DNA of 7,599 nt, from NCBI GenBank assembly GCA_023442905.1, contig JAEZWY010000074.1, positions 1 through 7,599 of the forward strand, given 5' to 3'. Source of the DNA: Bacillota bacterium (GTDB lineage Bacteria > Bacillota > Bacilli > Lactobacillales > Aerococcaceae). The first letter of the stretch is position 1. Each line of letters opens with the position of its first letter. This document shows positions 1-4,422 of this stretch, one piece after another. The notes below the pieces were generated by a model that had not been told where the DNA came from, did not search any database, and worked only from the letters and a program-made list of their open reading frames with translations. A program made the translations under genes and the position numbers.

Positions 1-226
1 GATCAATACCTGCTTTGAGTTCAGTAATGCTTTGTCGAATTTTTCGTTTCACTGCATTACGAGTAACAGCGTTTCCAATTTTCTTACCAACAGAGATACC
101 AATTCGAAAATGCGGTTGGTCTTTCTCCAATCGATAAATAACAAACTGGCGATTTGCAGTACTGTGACCGTTATGAAATACCTTGCCAAAATCTTTTTCA
201 GACTTCACTCTATAAGATTTCCGCAC
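1..226 (-). CDS. rnpA: Ribonuclease P protein component, 3' part outside window
   Basis: This is the protein subunit of RNase P, which binds the catalytic RNA and helps it remove 5' leaders from pre-tRNAs in the cytoplasm. The visible 75 codons begin with GTG (complement of 224-226) and read VRKSYRVKSEKDFGKVF. The family's RNR signature is clear at residues 51-64 (GNAVTRNAVKRKIR), preceded by the usual RIGISVGKK strand. The family is about 115-120 residues long, so roughly the last 40 lie beyond base 1. GTG is chosen because an AAGGAGG site (236-242) sits 9 nt upstream and no other in-frame start follows it closely. It lies 46 bp behind rpmH, the classic rpmH-rnpA operon, but a terminator-like hairpin separates the two, so RnpA is probably made at a lower level than L34. 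Confidence 0.96.
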   Translation of the reverse strand, partial: MRKSYRVKSEKDFGKVFHNGHSTANRQFVIYRLEKDQPHFRIGISVGKKIGNAVTRNAVKRKIRQSITELKAGID

Positions 227-235
227 GTAAGTTCG

Positions 236-242
236 CCTCCTT
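236..242 (-). promoter_or_regulatory. rnpA ribosome binding site
   Basis: AAGGAGG on the minus strand, 9 nt before the GTG start of rnpA. This near-perfect site justifies the non-ATG start. It begins only 3 nt after the T-tract of the rpmH hairpin, so read-through transcripts carry it right after the hairpin. Confidence 0.85.
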
Positions 243-245
243 AAT

Positions 246-272
246 AAAAAAAGACCACATAATAATGTGATC
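246..272 (-). terminator. Intrinsic terminator/attenuator between rpmH and rnpA
   Basis: On the minus strand GATCACAT and ATGTGGTC form an 8-bp stem (one G-U pair) around a TATT loop, followed by seven T. The 5' arm begins directly after the rpmH stop codon, with no spacer. The layout suits partial termination that gives abundant L34 mRNA and less rnpA. The stem is short and AT-rich, so read-through is likely. Confidence 0.75.
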
Positions 273-407
273 TTATGCAGAAATAACTTTTCTTCCTTTT
301 CTACGACGAGCTGCTAAAACGTGACGACCGTTTTTAGTGCTCATACGTTTACGGAAACCGTGAACTTTTTGGCGATGACGTTTTTTAGGTTGGTATGTTC
401 TTTTCAT
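273..407 (-). CDS. rpmH: 50S ribosomal protein L34
   Basis: This encodes 44 residues beginning MKRTYQPKKRHRQKVHGFRK and ending RRRKGRKVISA, the full normal length and sequence pattern of bacterial L34. L34 is a very basic protein buried in 23S rRNA of the large subunit. The Lys/Arg-rich composition and the GFRKRM and GRHVLAARRRKGR segments are diagnostic. The ATG is preceded by AGGAGGT (415-421) at 7 nt spacing. A sigma-A type promoter lies about 65 bp upstream (470-498). The gene is divergent from dnaA and first in the rpmH-rnpA operon. Its stop codon abuts a terminator hairpin. The position left of dnaA, pointing away, is the standard arrangement at bacterial origins. Confidence 0.98.
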   Translation of the reverse strand: MKRTYQPKKRHRQKVHGFRKRMSTKNGRHVLAARRRKGRKVISA

Positions 408-414
408 TAGTTGC

Positions 415-421
415 ACCTCCT
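415..421 (-). promoter_or_regulatory. rpmH ribosome binding site
   Basis: AGGAGGT on the minus strand, 7 nt before the rpmH ATG. It is a near-consensus site, as expected for a highly expressed ribosomal protein. Confidence 0.85.
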
Positions 422-469
422 GTTGCGATTAAGTCTTTCGTTTTTTCATTAATATAAAACGACTGTAAT

Positions 470-498
470 ATTATATACAATAAAAAGTCGAAATTCAA
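470..498 (-). promoter_or_regulatory. Sigma-A promoter of rpmH-rnpA
   Basis: On the minus strand, TTGAAT (complement of 493-498) and a perfect TATAAT (complement of 470-475) are separated by exactly 17 bp. Transcription would start near 463, giving a leader of about 55 nt before rpmH. A perfect 16-bp palindrome (505-520) lies 6 bp upstream of the -35 hexamer. Confidence 0.8.
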
Positions 499-504
499 TT
501 TCAG

Positions 505-520
505 GTGCGAAATTTCGCAC
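505..520. repeat. Perfect 16-bp palindrome beside rpmH promoter
   Basis: GTGCGAAATTTCGCAC is a perfect inverted repeat with no spacer. It is relatively GC-rich at its ends within a very AT-rich region and lies just upstream of the rpmH -35 box. It could be an operator for a dimeric regulator or an origin-associated protein site. I do not recognise it as the binding site of a named factor, and it is unlike parS or a DnaA box. Confidence 0.7.
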
Positions 521-670
521 TCGTAATCAAGATTTTACCATAATATAACCCATATCACAATACTTTTTGTACAAATATTAGTTTTTTCAAAGCTTCCGAC
601 TATCAAGACTCATCTACATTATAGCAGATATTTTTGCTAAAAAGAAAAATGCGGAAAAATAACACCTCTT

Positions 671-790
671 TTTTTCACAAACACTCTGTTAAAATTTCAC
701 AAACTATGTGAAGTAAAAAGTGGTAAACTTTTATTCACAAAGTGTGTACGAAGTTTGCACAAGCCTGTGACTATTATTTGCCTGTATAAA
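671..790 (+). repeat. Degenerate 60-bp tandem module with TTCACAAA
   Basis: Two adjacent 60-bp units (671-730 and 731-790) share TTNTTCACAAA at their start, a CACAA core 22 bp later, then TGTGA. The CACA cores fall at 676, 698, 736 and 758, giving spacings of 22, 38 and 22. The first unit also contains the inverted repeat TTCACA-N5-TGTGAA (696-712). Similarity fades after about 40 bp of each unit, so this is either an old duplication or a repeated spacing of binding sites. Confidence 0.45.
731..739 (+). promoter_or_regulatory. DnaA box, perfect match
   Basis: TTATTCACA matches TTATNCACA exactly. It is the leftmost perfect box in the window and opens the second 60-bp module. Confidence 0.8.
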
Positions 791-831
791 ATAATCCCCA
801 AAGTTTTTAAAAGACTTTTCAACAAATCCAC

Positions 832-845
832 AGTTTTGCAAAACT
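832..845. repeat. 14-bp palindrome between DnaA-like boxes
   Basis: AGTTTTGCAAAACT is a perfect inverted repeat. Its left base overlaps a weak DnaA-like site (AAATCCACA, 824-832) and its right base overlaps the one-mismatch box TTTTCCACA (845-853). Confidence 0.6.
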
Positions 846-864
846 TTTCCACATCTGTTGATAA
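845..864. promoter_or_regulatory. Convergent pair of one-mismatch DnaA boxes
   Basis: TTTTCCACA (+, 845-853) and TTATCAACA (-, 856-864) face each other across 2 bp. Each differs from TTATNCACA at one base. Confidence 0.6.
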
Positions 865-906
865 CTATTTAAAAACCCCTATATATTGCTTTTTGATCCC
901 TCTTAA

Positions 907-915
907 TTATACACA
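907..915 (+). promoter_or_regulatory. DnaA box, perfect match
   Basis: TTATACACA, an exact match to the consensus. The same 9-mer recurs at 993-1001 and at 2585-2593. Confidence 0.85.
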
Positions 916-940
916 AGTCCTTTGAATTAATAAACTACTA

Positions 941-967
941 ACAAGTTTGTTCACAACTTGTGGATAA
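941..967. promoter_or_regulatory. Inverted repeat carrying a convergent DnaA box pair
   Basis: ACAAGTT (941-947) and AACTTGT (955-961) form a perfect 7-bp inverted repeat around 7 bp. The one-mismatch box TTGTTCACA (+, 947-955) lies within it. The perfect box TTATCCACA (-, 959-967) overlaps its right arm by 3 bp, so two boxes face each other across 3 bp. Confidence 0.8.
959..967 (-). promoter_or_regulatory. DnaA box, perfect high-affinity type
   Basis: TTATCCACA on the minus strand is the strongest-binding form of the DnaA box in well-studied bacteria. The identical 9-mer occurs on the minus strand at 2545-2553, downstream of dnaA. Confidence 0.88.
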
Positions 968-992
968 CAATTATCAAAAGTTGGGATTATTT

Positions 993-1001
993 TTATACAC
1001 A
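993..1001 (+). promoter_or_regulatory. DnaA box, perfect match
   Basis: TTATACACA, an exact match. It lies 138 bp before dnaA and 12 bp before an opposed one-mismatch box (1014-1022). Confidence 0.85.
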
Positions 1002-1055
1002 TCCTCATTTTTCTGTGGAAAACTACTTTTTTTCATGATATTATGAATGAGCTTA

Positions 1056-1074
1056 ACGAAATTTAAATATTCGT
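1056..1074. repeat. Imperfect palindrome upstream of dnaA
   Basis: ACGAA and TTCGT are inverted around a 9-bp AT core, giving a 19-bp near-palindrome centred 75 bp before the dnaA start. It may overlap the dnaA promoter, which I could not place. Its role is unknown. Confidence 0.4.
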
Positions 1075-1122
1075 CTTAATTTAATATATGTACATAAATC
1101 AGATGTAGAAATTTTGTACACT

Positions 1123-1128
1123 AAGGAG
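1123..1128 (+). promoter_or_regulatory. dnaA ribosome binding site
   Basis: AAGGAG lies 11 nt before the dnaA ATG, a rather long spacing. A second AGGA (1131-1134) lies 5 nt before the ATG. One or both may be used. Confidence 0.65.
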
Positions 1129-1139
1129 CTAGGAAATAT

Positions 1140-2474
1140 ATGAGTGAATTAAACCGATTATGGGATTACGTCACCCAATACTTCAAAGAAGAGTTGCCTA
1201 AAACAAGTTTTGATACTTGGATTAAAGACCTAGATCCAGTTGCCTTTGAGAATGATACCTTGTATTTAAAAGCTATTTCAGTGCTGCACAAGGACCATAT
1301 TGAAAAACATTATTCGATACAAATTCGACAAGTTTTATTTGAATACTTAAACCATGACGTCAACTTAGTAGTGAGTTTAAAAGATGATCGCCCGCAATCT
1401 GCGAATCAAATTCAAGTAAATGGTTATAATGACAATATTGAAGACAACGGTTCAGATTTATTAAATCCAAAATATACCTTTGATAACTTCGTCGTCGGTG
1501 AAGGGAATAAGATGGCTCACGCAGCTGCATTAGCAGTAGCTGAAGGCCCTGGACGCGACTATAATCCCCTATTCTTCTTCGGTGGCGTAGGGTTAGGTAA
1601 AACCCACTTGATGCAAGCAATTGGTCATGAAGTATTACGGACAAATCCGAACGCAAAAATAAAATACGTCTCTAGTGAAACCTTTACAAATGACTTTATC
1701 AATGCCATTAGAAAGAACACTACAGACGCATTCCACCAAGAATATCGAACAGTTGATATGTTATTGGTTGATGATATTCAGTTTATTGGAAACAAGCAAT
1801 CTACCCAGGAAGAATTCTTCCATACATTTAACGTGCTCTATAACAATAATAAACACATCGTCTTAACCAGTGACCGTGACGCTAGTCAGATTCCTGAGTT
1901 AGAAGATCGATTAGTTTCCCGCTTTAAGCAAGGCTTATCAACGGATATTACACCACCAGATTTAGAGACACGAATCGCCATTTTACGTAATAAGGCGAAT
2001 GTCAATGGCTTACAAATTCCAGATGATACACTTTCATATATTGCTGGACAAATTGATTCCAATATTCGTGAATTAGAAGGCGCTTTGACTAGTGTACAGG
2101 CCTTTGCCGTCATGAATCAGGAAGACTTAACGCCTAATACGGCAGCTAAAGCTTTGAGAAATTATAAGAGTAATGTGAAAAGTAATTCTCCAACCATTCC
2201 AAATATCTTGGAGACAGTGGCACAATACTTTAACTTGCAAGTTTCTGATCTTAAAGGTAAGAAAAGAGTACGCCAAATCGTTGTACCGCGCCAAATTGCC
2301 ATGTATTTAAGTAGAGAGTTGACTGATGCTTCCTTACCAAAAATTGGTCAAGAATTCGGTGGGAAAGACCATACAACAGTACTTCACGCTTACGATAAGA
2401 TTAAAAAAGATATTGACGAAAAAAGTGAATTAGAACGTGATGTTGACAGCATTCGTCGTTTATTAGAAAAATAA
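1140..2474 (+). CDS. dnaA: Chromosomal replication initiator protein DnaA
   Basis: This AAA+ ATPase binds DnaA boxes at oriC, polymerises on the DNA as DnaA-ATP, opens the duplex and recruits the helicase. It has 444 residues, normal for Firmicutes. Domain I (about 1-85) is the N-terminal interaction domain, starting MSELNRLWDYVTQYF, and domain II is a short Asn/Asp-rich linker (about 86-108). The AAA+ domain follows the KYTFDNFVVG motif. Walker A is GGVGLGKT at 148-155 and Walker B is LLVDDI at 208-213. The arginine-finger region is EDRLVSRF, and sensor II lies in SNIRELEGAL near 307-316. Domain IV ends with the DNA-binding signature GGKDHTTV at 407-414. The start is supported by the domain I sequence and AAGGAG/AGGA sites. 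DnaA boxes flank the gene on both sides, which suggests autoregulation. No lesion is seen. Confidence 0.99.
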   Translation: MSELNRLWDYVTQYFKEELPKTSFDTWIKDLDPVAFENDTLYLKAISVLHKDHIEKHYSIQIRQVLFEYLNHDVNLVVSLKDDRPQSANQIQVNGYNDNIEDNGSDLLNPKYTFDNFVVGEGNKMAHAAALAVAEGPGRDYNPLFFFGGVGLGKTHLMQAIGHEVLRTNPNAKIKYVSSETFTNDFINAIRKNTTDAFHQEYRTVDMLLVDDIQFIGNKQSTQEEFFHTFNVLYNNNKHIVLTSDRDASQIPELEDRLVSRFKQGLSTDITPPDLETRIAILRNKANVNGLQIPDDTLSYIAGQIDSNIRELEGALTSVQAFAVMNQEDLTPNTAAKALRNYKSNVKSNSPTIPNILETVAQYFNLQVSDLKGKKRVRQIVVPRQIAMYLSRELTDASLPKIGQEFGGKDHTTVLHAYDKIKKDIDEKSELERDVDSIRRLLEK

Positions 2475-2538
2475 TGGCTTATCTACATCATCTTAGTCTA
2501 TGAATGAAATGACTTATGCTAAAATATAGGTAAGAAAA

Positions 2539-2577
2539 AGAGGTTGTGGATAATTGTTCATAACCTCTCTGTTTTTT
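2539..2577 (+). terminator. dnaA terminator hairpin containing DnaA boxes
   Basis: A 12-bp stem (2539-2550 with 2557-2568, two G-U pairs) closes a 6-nt loop. CTG and six T follow. The perfect DnaA box TGTGGATAA (2545-2553) spans the left arm and loop, and a one-mismatch box TGTTCATAA (2555-2563) spans the loop and right arm. The hairpin would end or attenuate dnaA transcription before dnaN. The three bases between stem and T-tract make it less than ideal. Confidence 0.65.
2545..2553 (-). promoter_or_regulatory. DnaA box, perfect high-affinity type
   Basis: TTATCCACA on the minus strand, lying inside the hairpin downstream of dnaA. It is followed after 1 bp by TTATGAACA (2555-2563) in the same orientation. 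Confidence 0.88.
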
Positions 2578-2602
2578 ACACAGGTTATACACATGTGGAA
2601 AA
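2574..2602. promoter_or_regulatory. Three packed DnaA boxes
   Basis: TTTTACACA (+, 2574-2582, one mismatch), TTATACACA (+, 2585-2593, perfect) and TTTTCCACA (-, 2594-2602, one mismatch) are packed into 29 bp. The last two abut with no gap and face each other. This resembles the dense box clusters beside unwinding sites. Confidence 0.82.
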
Positions 2603-2628
2603 GTATGTTTTGACAAGCTTTCATTAAG

Positions 2629-2692
2629 TTATCAACAGGATTAACAAGACCTATTACTATTACTATCTTTTTATACATAATTAAAATATATA
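2629..2692 (+). other. Basal unwinding element: DnaA box, DnaA-trios and AT-rich DUE
   Basis: The box TTATCAACA (2629-2637, one mismatch) is followed 13 bp later by CTATTACTATTACTA (2651-2665). Its complement reads 3'-GAT-AAT-GAT-AAT-GAT-5', five consecutive trios of the form 3'-[G/A]AT-5'. A nearly pure A/T stretch follows (2666-2692). In Bacillus subtilis this order of box, trios and AT-rich DNA is the site where DnaA loads onto one strand and melts the origin. The dnaN ribosome binding site begins immediately after it. Confidence 0.85.
2641..2669 (+). promoter_or_regulatory. Possible dnaN promoter overlapping the trios
   Basis: TTAACA (2641-2646) and TATCTT (2664-2669) are spaced 17 bp. 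They match the sigma-A hexamers at 5 and 4 of 6 positions. A start near 2676 would leave a short leader before the dnaN ribosome binding site. The candidate is weak, and AT-rich DNA offers chance matches. Confidence 0.35.
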
Positions 2693-2693
2693 C

Positions 2694-2699
2694 AAGGAG
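2694..2699 (+). promoter_or_regulatory. dnaN ribosome binding site
   Basis: AAGGAG, 7 nt before the dnaN ATG. Well placed, and it fixes the start. Confidence 0.85.
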
Positions 2700-2706
2700 T
2701 GTCCAT

Positions 2707-3858
2707 ATGAAATTCTCTATTAATCGTTCCGTTTTTATTCAAAATTTGACCGATGTTCAAAGAGCTATTAGTTCAAGAACAACTATCCCTGTTTTAACAG
2801 GTGTTAAAATTTCAGTTAAAGAAGAAGGTCTTTATTTAACTGGTTCTGATGCAACGATTTCAATTGAAGCATTTATTGATGCTAAAGATGATGACAATAA
2901 ATTAAAAATCGAAGCAACAGGTGATATTGTCTTACCATCTCGTTTCTTGGGTGAAATTGTTAAAAAATTACCTTCTGATATGATGAATTTAGAAGTAGTA
3001 GATAATTTCCAAACAGAAATTACATCTGACCGAGCATCATTTACCTTAAATGGGATTAATGGTAGCGAATATCCGCGCTTACCTGAGATTGATGCAAAAC
3101 AAACTTATGCTTTACCAACAGATACTTTTAAACAAGTAGTTAACCAAACAATTATTTCTGTATCTAACCAAGAAATTCGCCCTATTTTTACTGGGATTCA
3201 TTTTGAAATTGGTAATGGTGAGCTAAAAGCTGTGGCTACTGACTCACATCGTTTAAGTCAACGTATCATGCCATTAACTATGCCTGAATCAGCTGGTGAT
3301 TCAGTATTAGATATCAACATTCCAGGTCGTTCACTACAAGAATTAATTCGTATTGTAGATAGCAATGAAGATATTGAAATGATGGTGACAGATAATCAAG
3401 TACTATTTAAAGCGCGTAATATTTACTTGTATTCACGTCTATTAGAAGGAAACTATCCAAATACTGATCGCTTGTTACCAAATGACCACTCTACAATTAT
3501 TGAGGTAGCTGCAAGTGAATTAGTAAATGCAGTTGAACGTGCCTTAATTTTAAGTCATGAAGGTAAAAATAATGTTGTACGGTTAAATATCTCAGACCAA
3601 GATATTATTCTTTCTAGTCAATCTGCTGAGGTTGGGAATGTAGAAGAAGAGATTAATGTAGTGAAGGCTGAAGGTGAAGCTTTGGAAATTTCTTTTAACC
3701 CAGATTACTTACGTGAAGCATTAAAATCATTTGGTCAACAAAATGTTCAAATTGGTTTCCAATCATCTTCACACCCATTCACCCTATTACCAAGTGATCA
3801 AACAGATAATTTCAACTTTGTTCAATTGATTACACCTATTCGTACACCAAGAGGATAA
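2707..3858 (+). CDS. dnaN: DNA polymerase III beta subunit (sliding clamp)
   Basis: The beta clamp forms a ring-shaped dimer around DNA and tethers the replicative polymerase and other partners such as ligase, MutS and translesion polymerases. The 383 residues are close to the usual 366-380. The N-terminus MKFSINRSVFIQNLTDVQRA and the segment SRTTIPVLTGVKI are typical of Firmicute clamps. Three similar domains are expected at about 1-128, 129-250 and 251-383. The C-terminus contains HPFTLLPSD, then QLITPIRTPRG, which matches the conserved C-terminal motif of the family with a short extension. The start is set by AAGGAG at 7 nt. The gene lies beside the origin's unwinding site and is followed after 16 bp by a strong terminator, so it closes the dnaA-dnaN unit. 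Confidence 0.99.
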   Translation: MKFSINRSVFIQNLTDVQRAISSRTTIPVLTGVKISVKEEGLYLTGSDATISIEAFIDAKDDDNKLKIEATGDIVLPSRFLGEIVKKLPSDMMNLEVVDNFQTEITSDRASFTLNGINGSEYPRLPEIDAKQTYALPTDTFKQVVNQTIISVSNQEIRPIFTGIHFEIGNGELKAVATDSHRLSQRIMPLTMPESAGDSVLDINIPGRSLQELIRIVDSNEDIEMMVTDNQVLFKARNIYLYSRLLEGNYPNTDRLLPNDHSTIIEVAASELVNAVERALILSHEGKNNVVRLNISDQDIILSSQSAEVGNVEEEINVVKAEGEALEISFNPDYLREALKSFGQQNVQIGFQSSSHPFTLLPSDQTDNFNFVQLITPIRTPRG

Positions 3859-3871
3859 TTTCTCTATTTAT

Positions 3872-3911
3872 AAAAGGATCAAAATCATTTAATGGTTTTG
3901 ATCCTTTTTTT
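3872..3911 (+). terminator. Strong intrinsic terminator after dnaN
   Basis: The core stem AGGATCAAAA/TTTTGATCCT (3875-3884 with 3896-3905) is perfect. It extends inward (TCAT/ATGG, one G-U pair) to a 3-nt TTA loop and outward with A-T pairs. Seven T follow from 3905. The A-run before the stem could give some activity on the other strand, but no gene there needs it. It ends the dnaA-dnaN unit. Confidence 0.92.
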
Positions 3912-3939
3912 CTGTCTATATATAAAAATGTGCCAATTT

Positions 3940-3969
3940 TTGACTTTTAAGCCCTTTAAGTAAGATTAT
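3940..3969 (+). promoter_or_regulatory. Possible second upstream promoter of the yaaA operon
   Basis: TTGACT (3940-3945, 5 of 6) and GATTAT (3964-3969, 4 of 6) are separated by 18 bp. They lie upstream of the better promoter at 4017-4045. If used, the transcript would include a small ATAGG/CCTAT hairpin (3968-3983). Confidence 0.3.
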
Positions 3970-4016
3970 AGGTATTTCCCTATCCAAAATGCTAACTTTT
4001 AATACAGGGCGTTTAT

Positions 4017-4045
4017 TTGCTTAATACGGCAAATTAGCGTATAAT
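4017..4045 (+). promoter_or_regulatory. Sigma-A promoter of yaaA-recF-gyrB
   Basis: TTGCTT (4017-4022) and a perfect TATAAT (4040-4045) are 17 bp apart. Transcription would begin near 4051-4053, leaving a leader of about 120 nt before yaaA. No terminator separates it from recF or gyrB, so it probably serves all three genes. Confidence 0.75.
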
Positions 4046-4057
4046 TAAGCTGTATAA

Positions 4058-4134
4058 ATAAAAGTGAAATCGTTGAATCTGCTAAGGACCACTAGCTGTG
4101 TCCGAAAACGGCAAGAAGAGACGATTTATTTTAT
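4058..4134 (+). ncRNA. Structured 5' leader of yaaA, class unrecognised
   Basis: The leader RNA can fold into a closed multi-stem element. The basal stem is ATAAAA/TTTTAT (4058-4063 with 4129-4134), then, after an internal loop, AAATCGT/ACGATTT (4067-4073 with 4121-4127). Inside it, TCTGC (4078-4082) pairs with GCAAGA (4111-4116) with one bulged A. The apical hairpin GGAC-c-AC/GTGTCC (4086-4092 with 4098-4103) has loop TAGCT. A competing hairpin CCG-AAAA-CGG (4102-4111) shares bases with both inner stems, so two exclusive folds are possible. It begins just after the predicted transcription start and ends about 40 nt before the yaaA start. I recognise no known riboswitch or ribosomal leader consensus. 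Folding was done by eye. Confidence 0.5.
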
Positions 4135-4162
4135 GTGAAGACTGAATTGAAAGCATGAATGC

Positions 4163-4169
4163 GGGGTGA
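4163..4169 (+). promoter_or_regulatory. yaaA ribosome binding site
   Basis: GGGGTGA pairs well with the end of 16S rRNA, allowing one G-U. It is 7 nt from its GGGG to the ATG at 4174 but only 4 nt to the ATG at 4171, and it lies inside the longer frame that opens at 4159. This favours 4174. Confidence 0.7.
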
Positions 4170-4173
4170 AATG

Positions 4174-4422
4174 ATGGCTGAAATCGTAAAGATTGAAACA
4201 GAATACATTACATTGAGTCAATTATTGAAAATTTCTGGTGCTATAGGCACTGGTGGTGAAGCGAAATGGTATCTACAGGAAAATGATGTTGTTGTAGATG
4301 GTGAAATAGATAATCGTCGTGGACGAAAATTATATCCAGGTATGGTAATTGCGATACCGAATGAAGGTGAATTTATCATCGAAAGCCATGAAACGCATGG
4401 TGATGGTCATGCAGCTAAATGA
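4174..4422 (+). CDS. yaaA: S4-domain RNA-binding protein YaaA (RecF-adjacent family)
   Basis: This is a small protein of 82 residues with an S4-type RNA-binding fold (about 11-60). The pattern ITLSQLLKISGAIGTGGEAK, then DVVVDGEIDNRRGRKLYPGM, is typical of the YaaA family encoded between dnaN and recF in Firmicutes (Bacillus subtilis YaaA, also called RlbA). S4 domains bind structured RNA, often rRNA or tRNA, and a ribosome-related role is suggested for the family. The start at ATG 4174 gives MAEIVKIETEY, as in relatives. ATG 4171 would add one Met, and the frame continues to ATG 4159. The end carries an extra HETHGDGHAAK tail relative to the 71-residue Bacillus protein. That tail is encoded where the gene runs into recF, which it overlaps by 14 nt. 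The two are likely translationally coupled. Confidence 0.93.
   Translation: MAEIVKIETEYITLSQLLKISGAIGTGGEAKWYLQENDVVVDGEIDNRRGRKLYPGMVIAIPNEGEFIIESHETHGDGHAAK

Larger units (their letters stand above)
408..1139. other. oriC: oriC, left half (rpmH-dnaA intergenic DnaA-box cluster)
   Basis: This 732-bp AT-rich stretch has no convincing gene. Perfect DnaA boxes (TTATNCACA) lie at 731-739 (+), 907-915 (+), 959-967 (-) and 993-1001 (+). One-mismatch boxes lie at 671-679 (+), 845-853 (+), 856-864 (-), 947-955 (+), 1014-1022 (-) and 1089-1097 (-). They cluster toward dnaA, with convergent pairs at 845/856 and 947/959. In Bacillus and relatives oriC is bipartite, with box clusters on both sides of dnaA, and the second cluster is present here at 2479-2680. 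Positions 521-670 hold only AT-rich sequence and a TTTGTACAAA palindrome (566-575). Boxes upstream of dnaA also commonly serve dnaA autoregulation. Confidence 0.93.
2475..2706. other. oriC: oriC, right half (dnaA-dnaN intergenic, unwinding region)
   Basis: Perfect DnaA boxes lie at 2545-2553 (-) and 2585-2593 (+). One-mismatch boxes lie at 2479-2487 (+), 2555-2563 (-), 2574-2582 (+), 2594-2602 (-), 2629-2637 (+) and 2671-2679 (+). They are followed by a DnaA-trio array (2651-2665) and an AT-only-like stretch up to the dnaN ribosome binding site. In Bacillus subtilis the duplex opens at the equivalent place, so this is the likely unwinding site. It is inferred from sequence architecture alone. 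Confidence 0.92.

Noticed and set aside
32..244. Open frame on the plus strand of 70 codons
   Set aside because: It is antisense to rnpA, whose minus-strand translation shows the RNR motif and a proper ribosome binding site. It resembles no family.
691..769. Further DnaA-like sites with two or more mismatches (for example near 695, 743 and 766)
   Set aside because: They match TTATNCACA too poorly to call individually. They are covered only as part of the 60-bp module.
1016..1090. dnaA promoter candidates: TATTAT (1039-1044) and TATATG (1085-1090)
   Set aside because: Neither has a convincing -35 hexamer at the right spacing. dnaA must have a promoter here, but I cannot place it from sequence alone.
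408..1139. parS site (TGTTTCACGTGAAACA type) near the origin
   Set aside because: Looked for and not seen. TTCACA-N5-TGTGAA (696-712) is similar in part but has the wrong centre.
1360..2113. Short open frames in other frames inside dnaA (1360-1656 minus, 1675-1866 plus, 1886-2113 minus)
   Set aside because: They lie wholly within a full-length dnaA, lack ribosome binding sites and show no recognisable domains.
2610..2615. Perfect TTGACA before dnaN
   Set aside because: No -10 hexamer lies at 16-18 bp spacing (the bases there are within TCAACAGG), so it is probably chance.
4159..4173. Longer yaaA start at ATG 4159
   Set aside because: It places the best ribosome binding site inside the gene and adds a tail not typical of the family.
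4349..4408. Longer recF start at ATG 4349
   Set aside because: It adds 20 residues not seen in RecF and lies deep within yaaA. MQLNDIKLKDFRNY at 4409 is the standard N-terminus.
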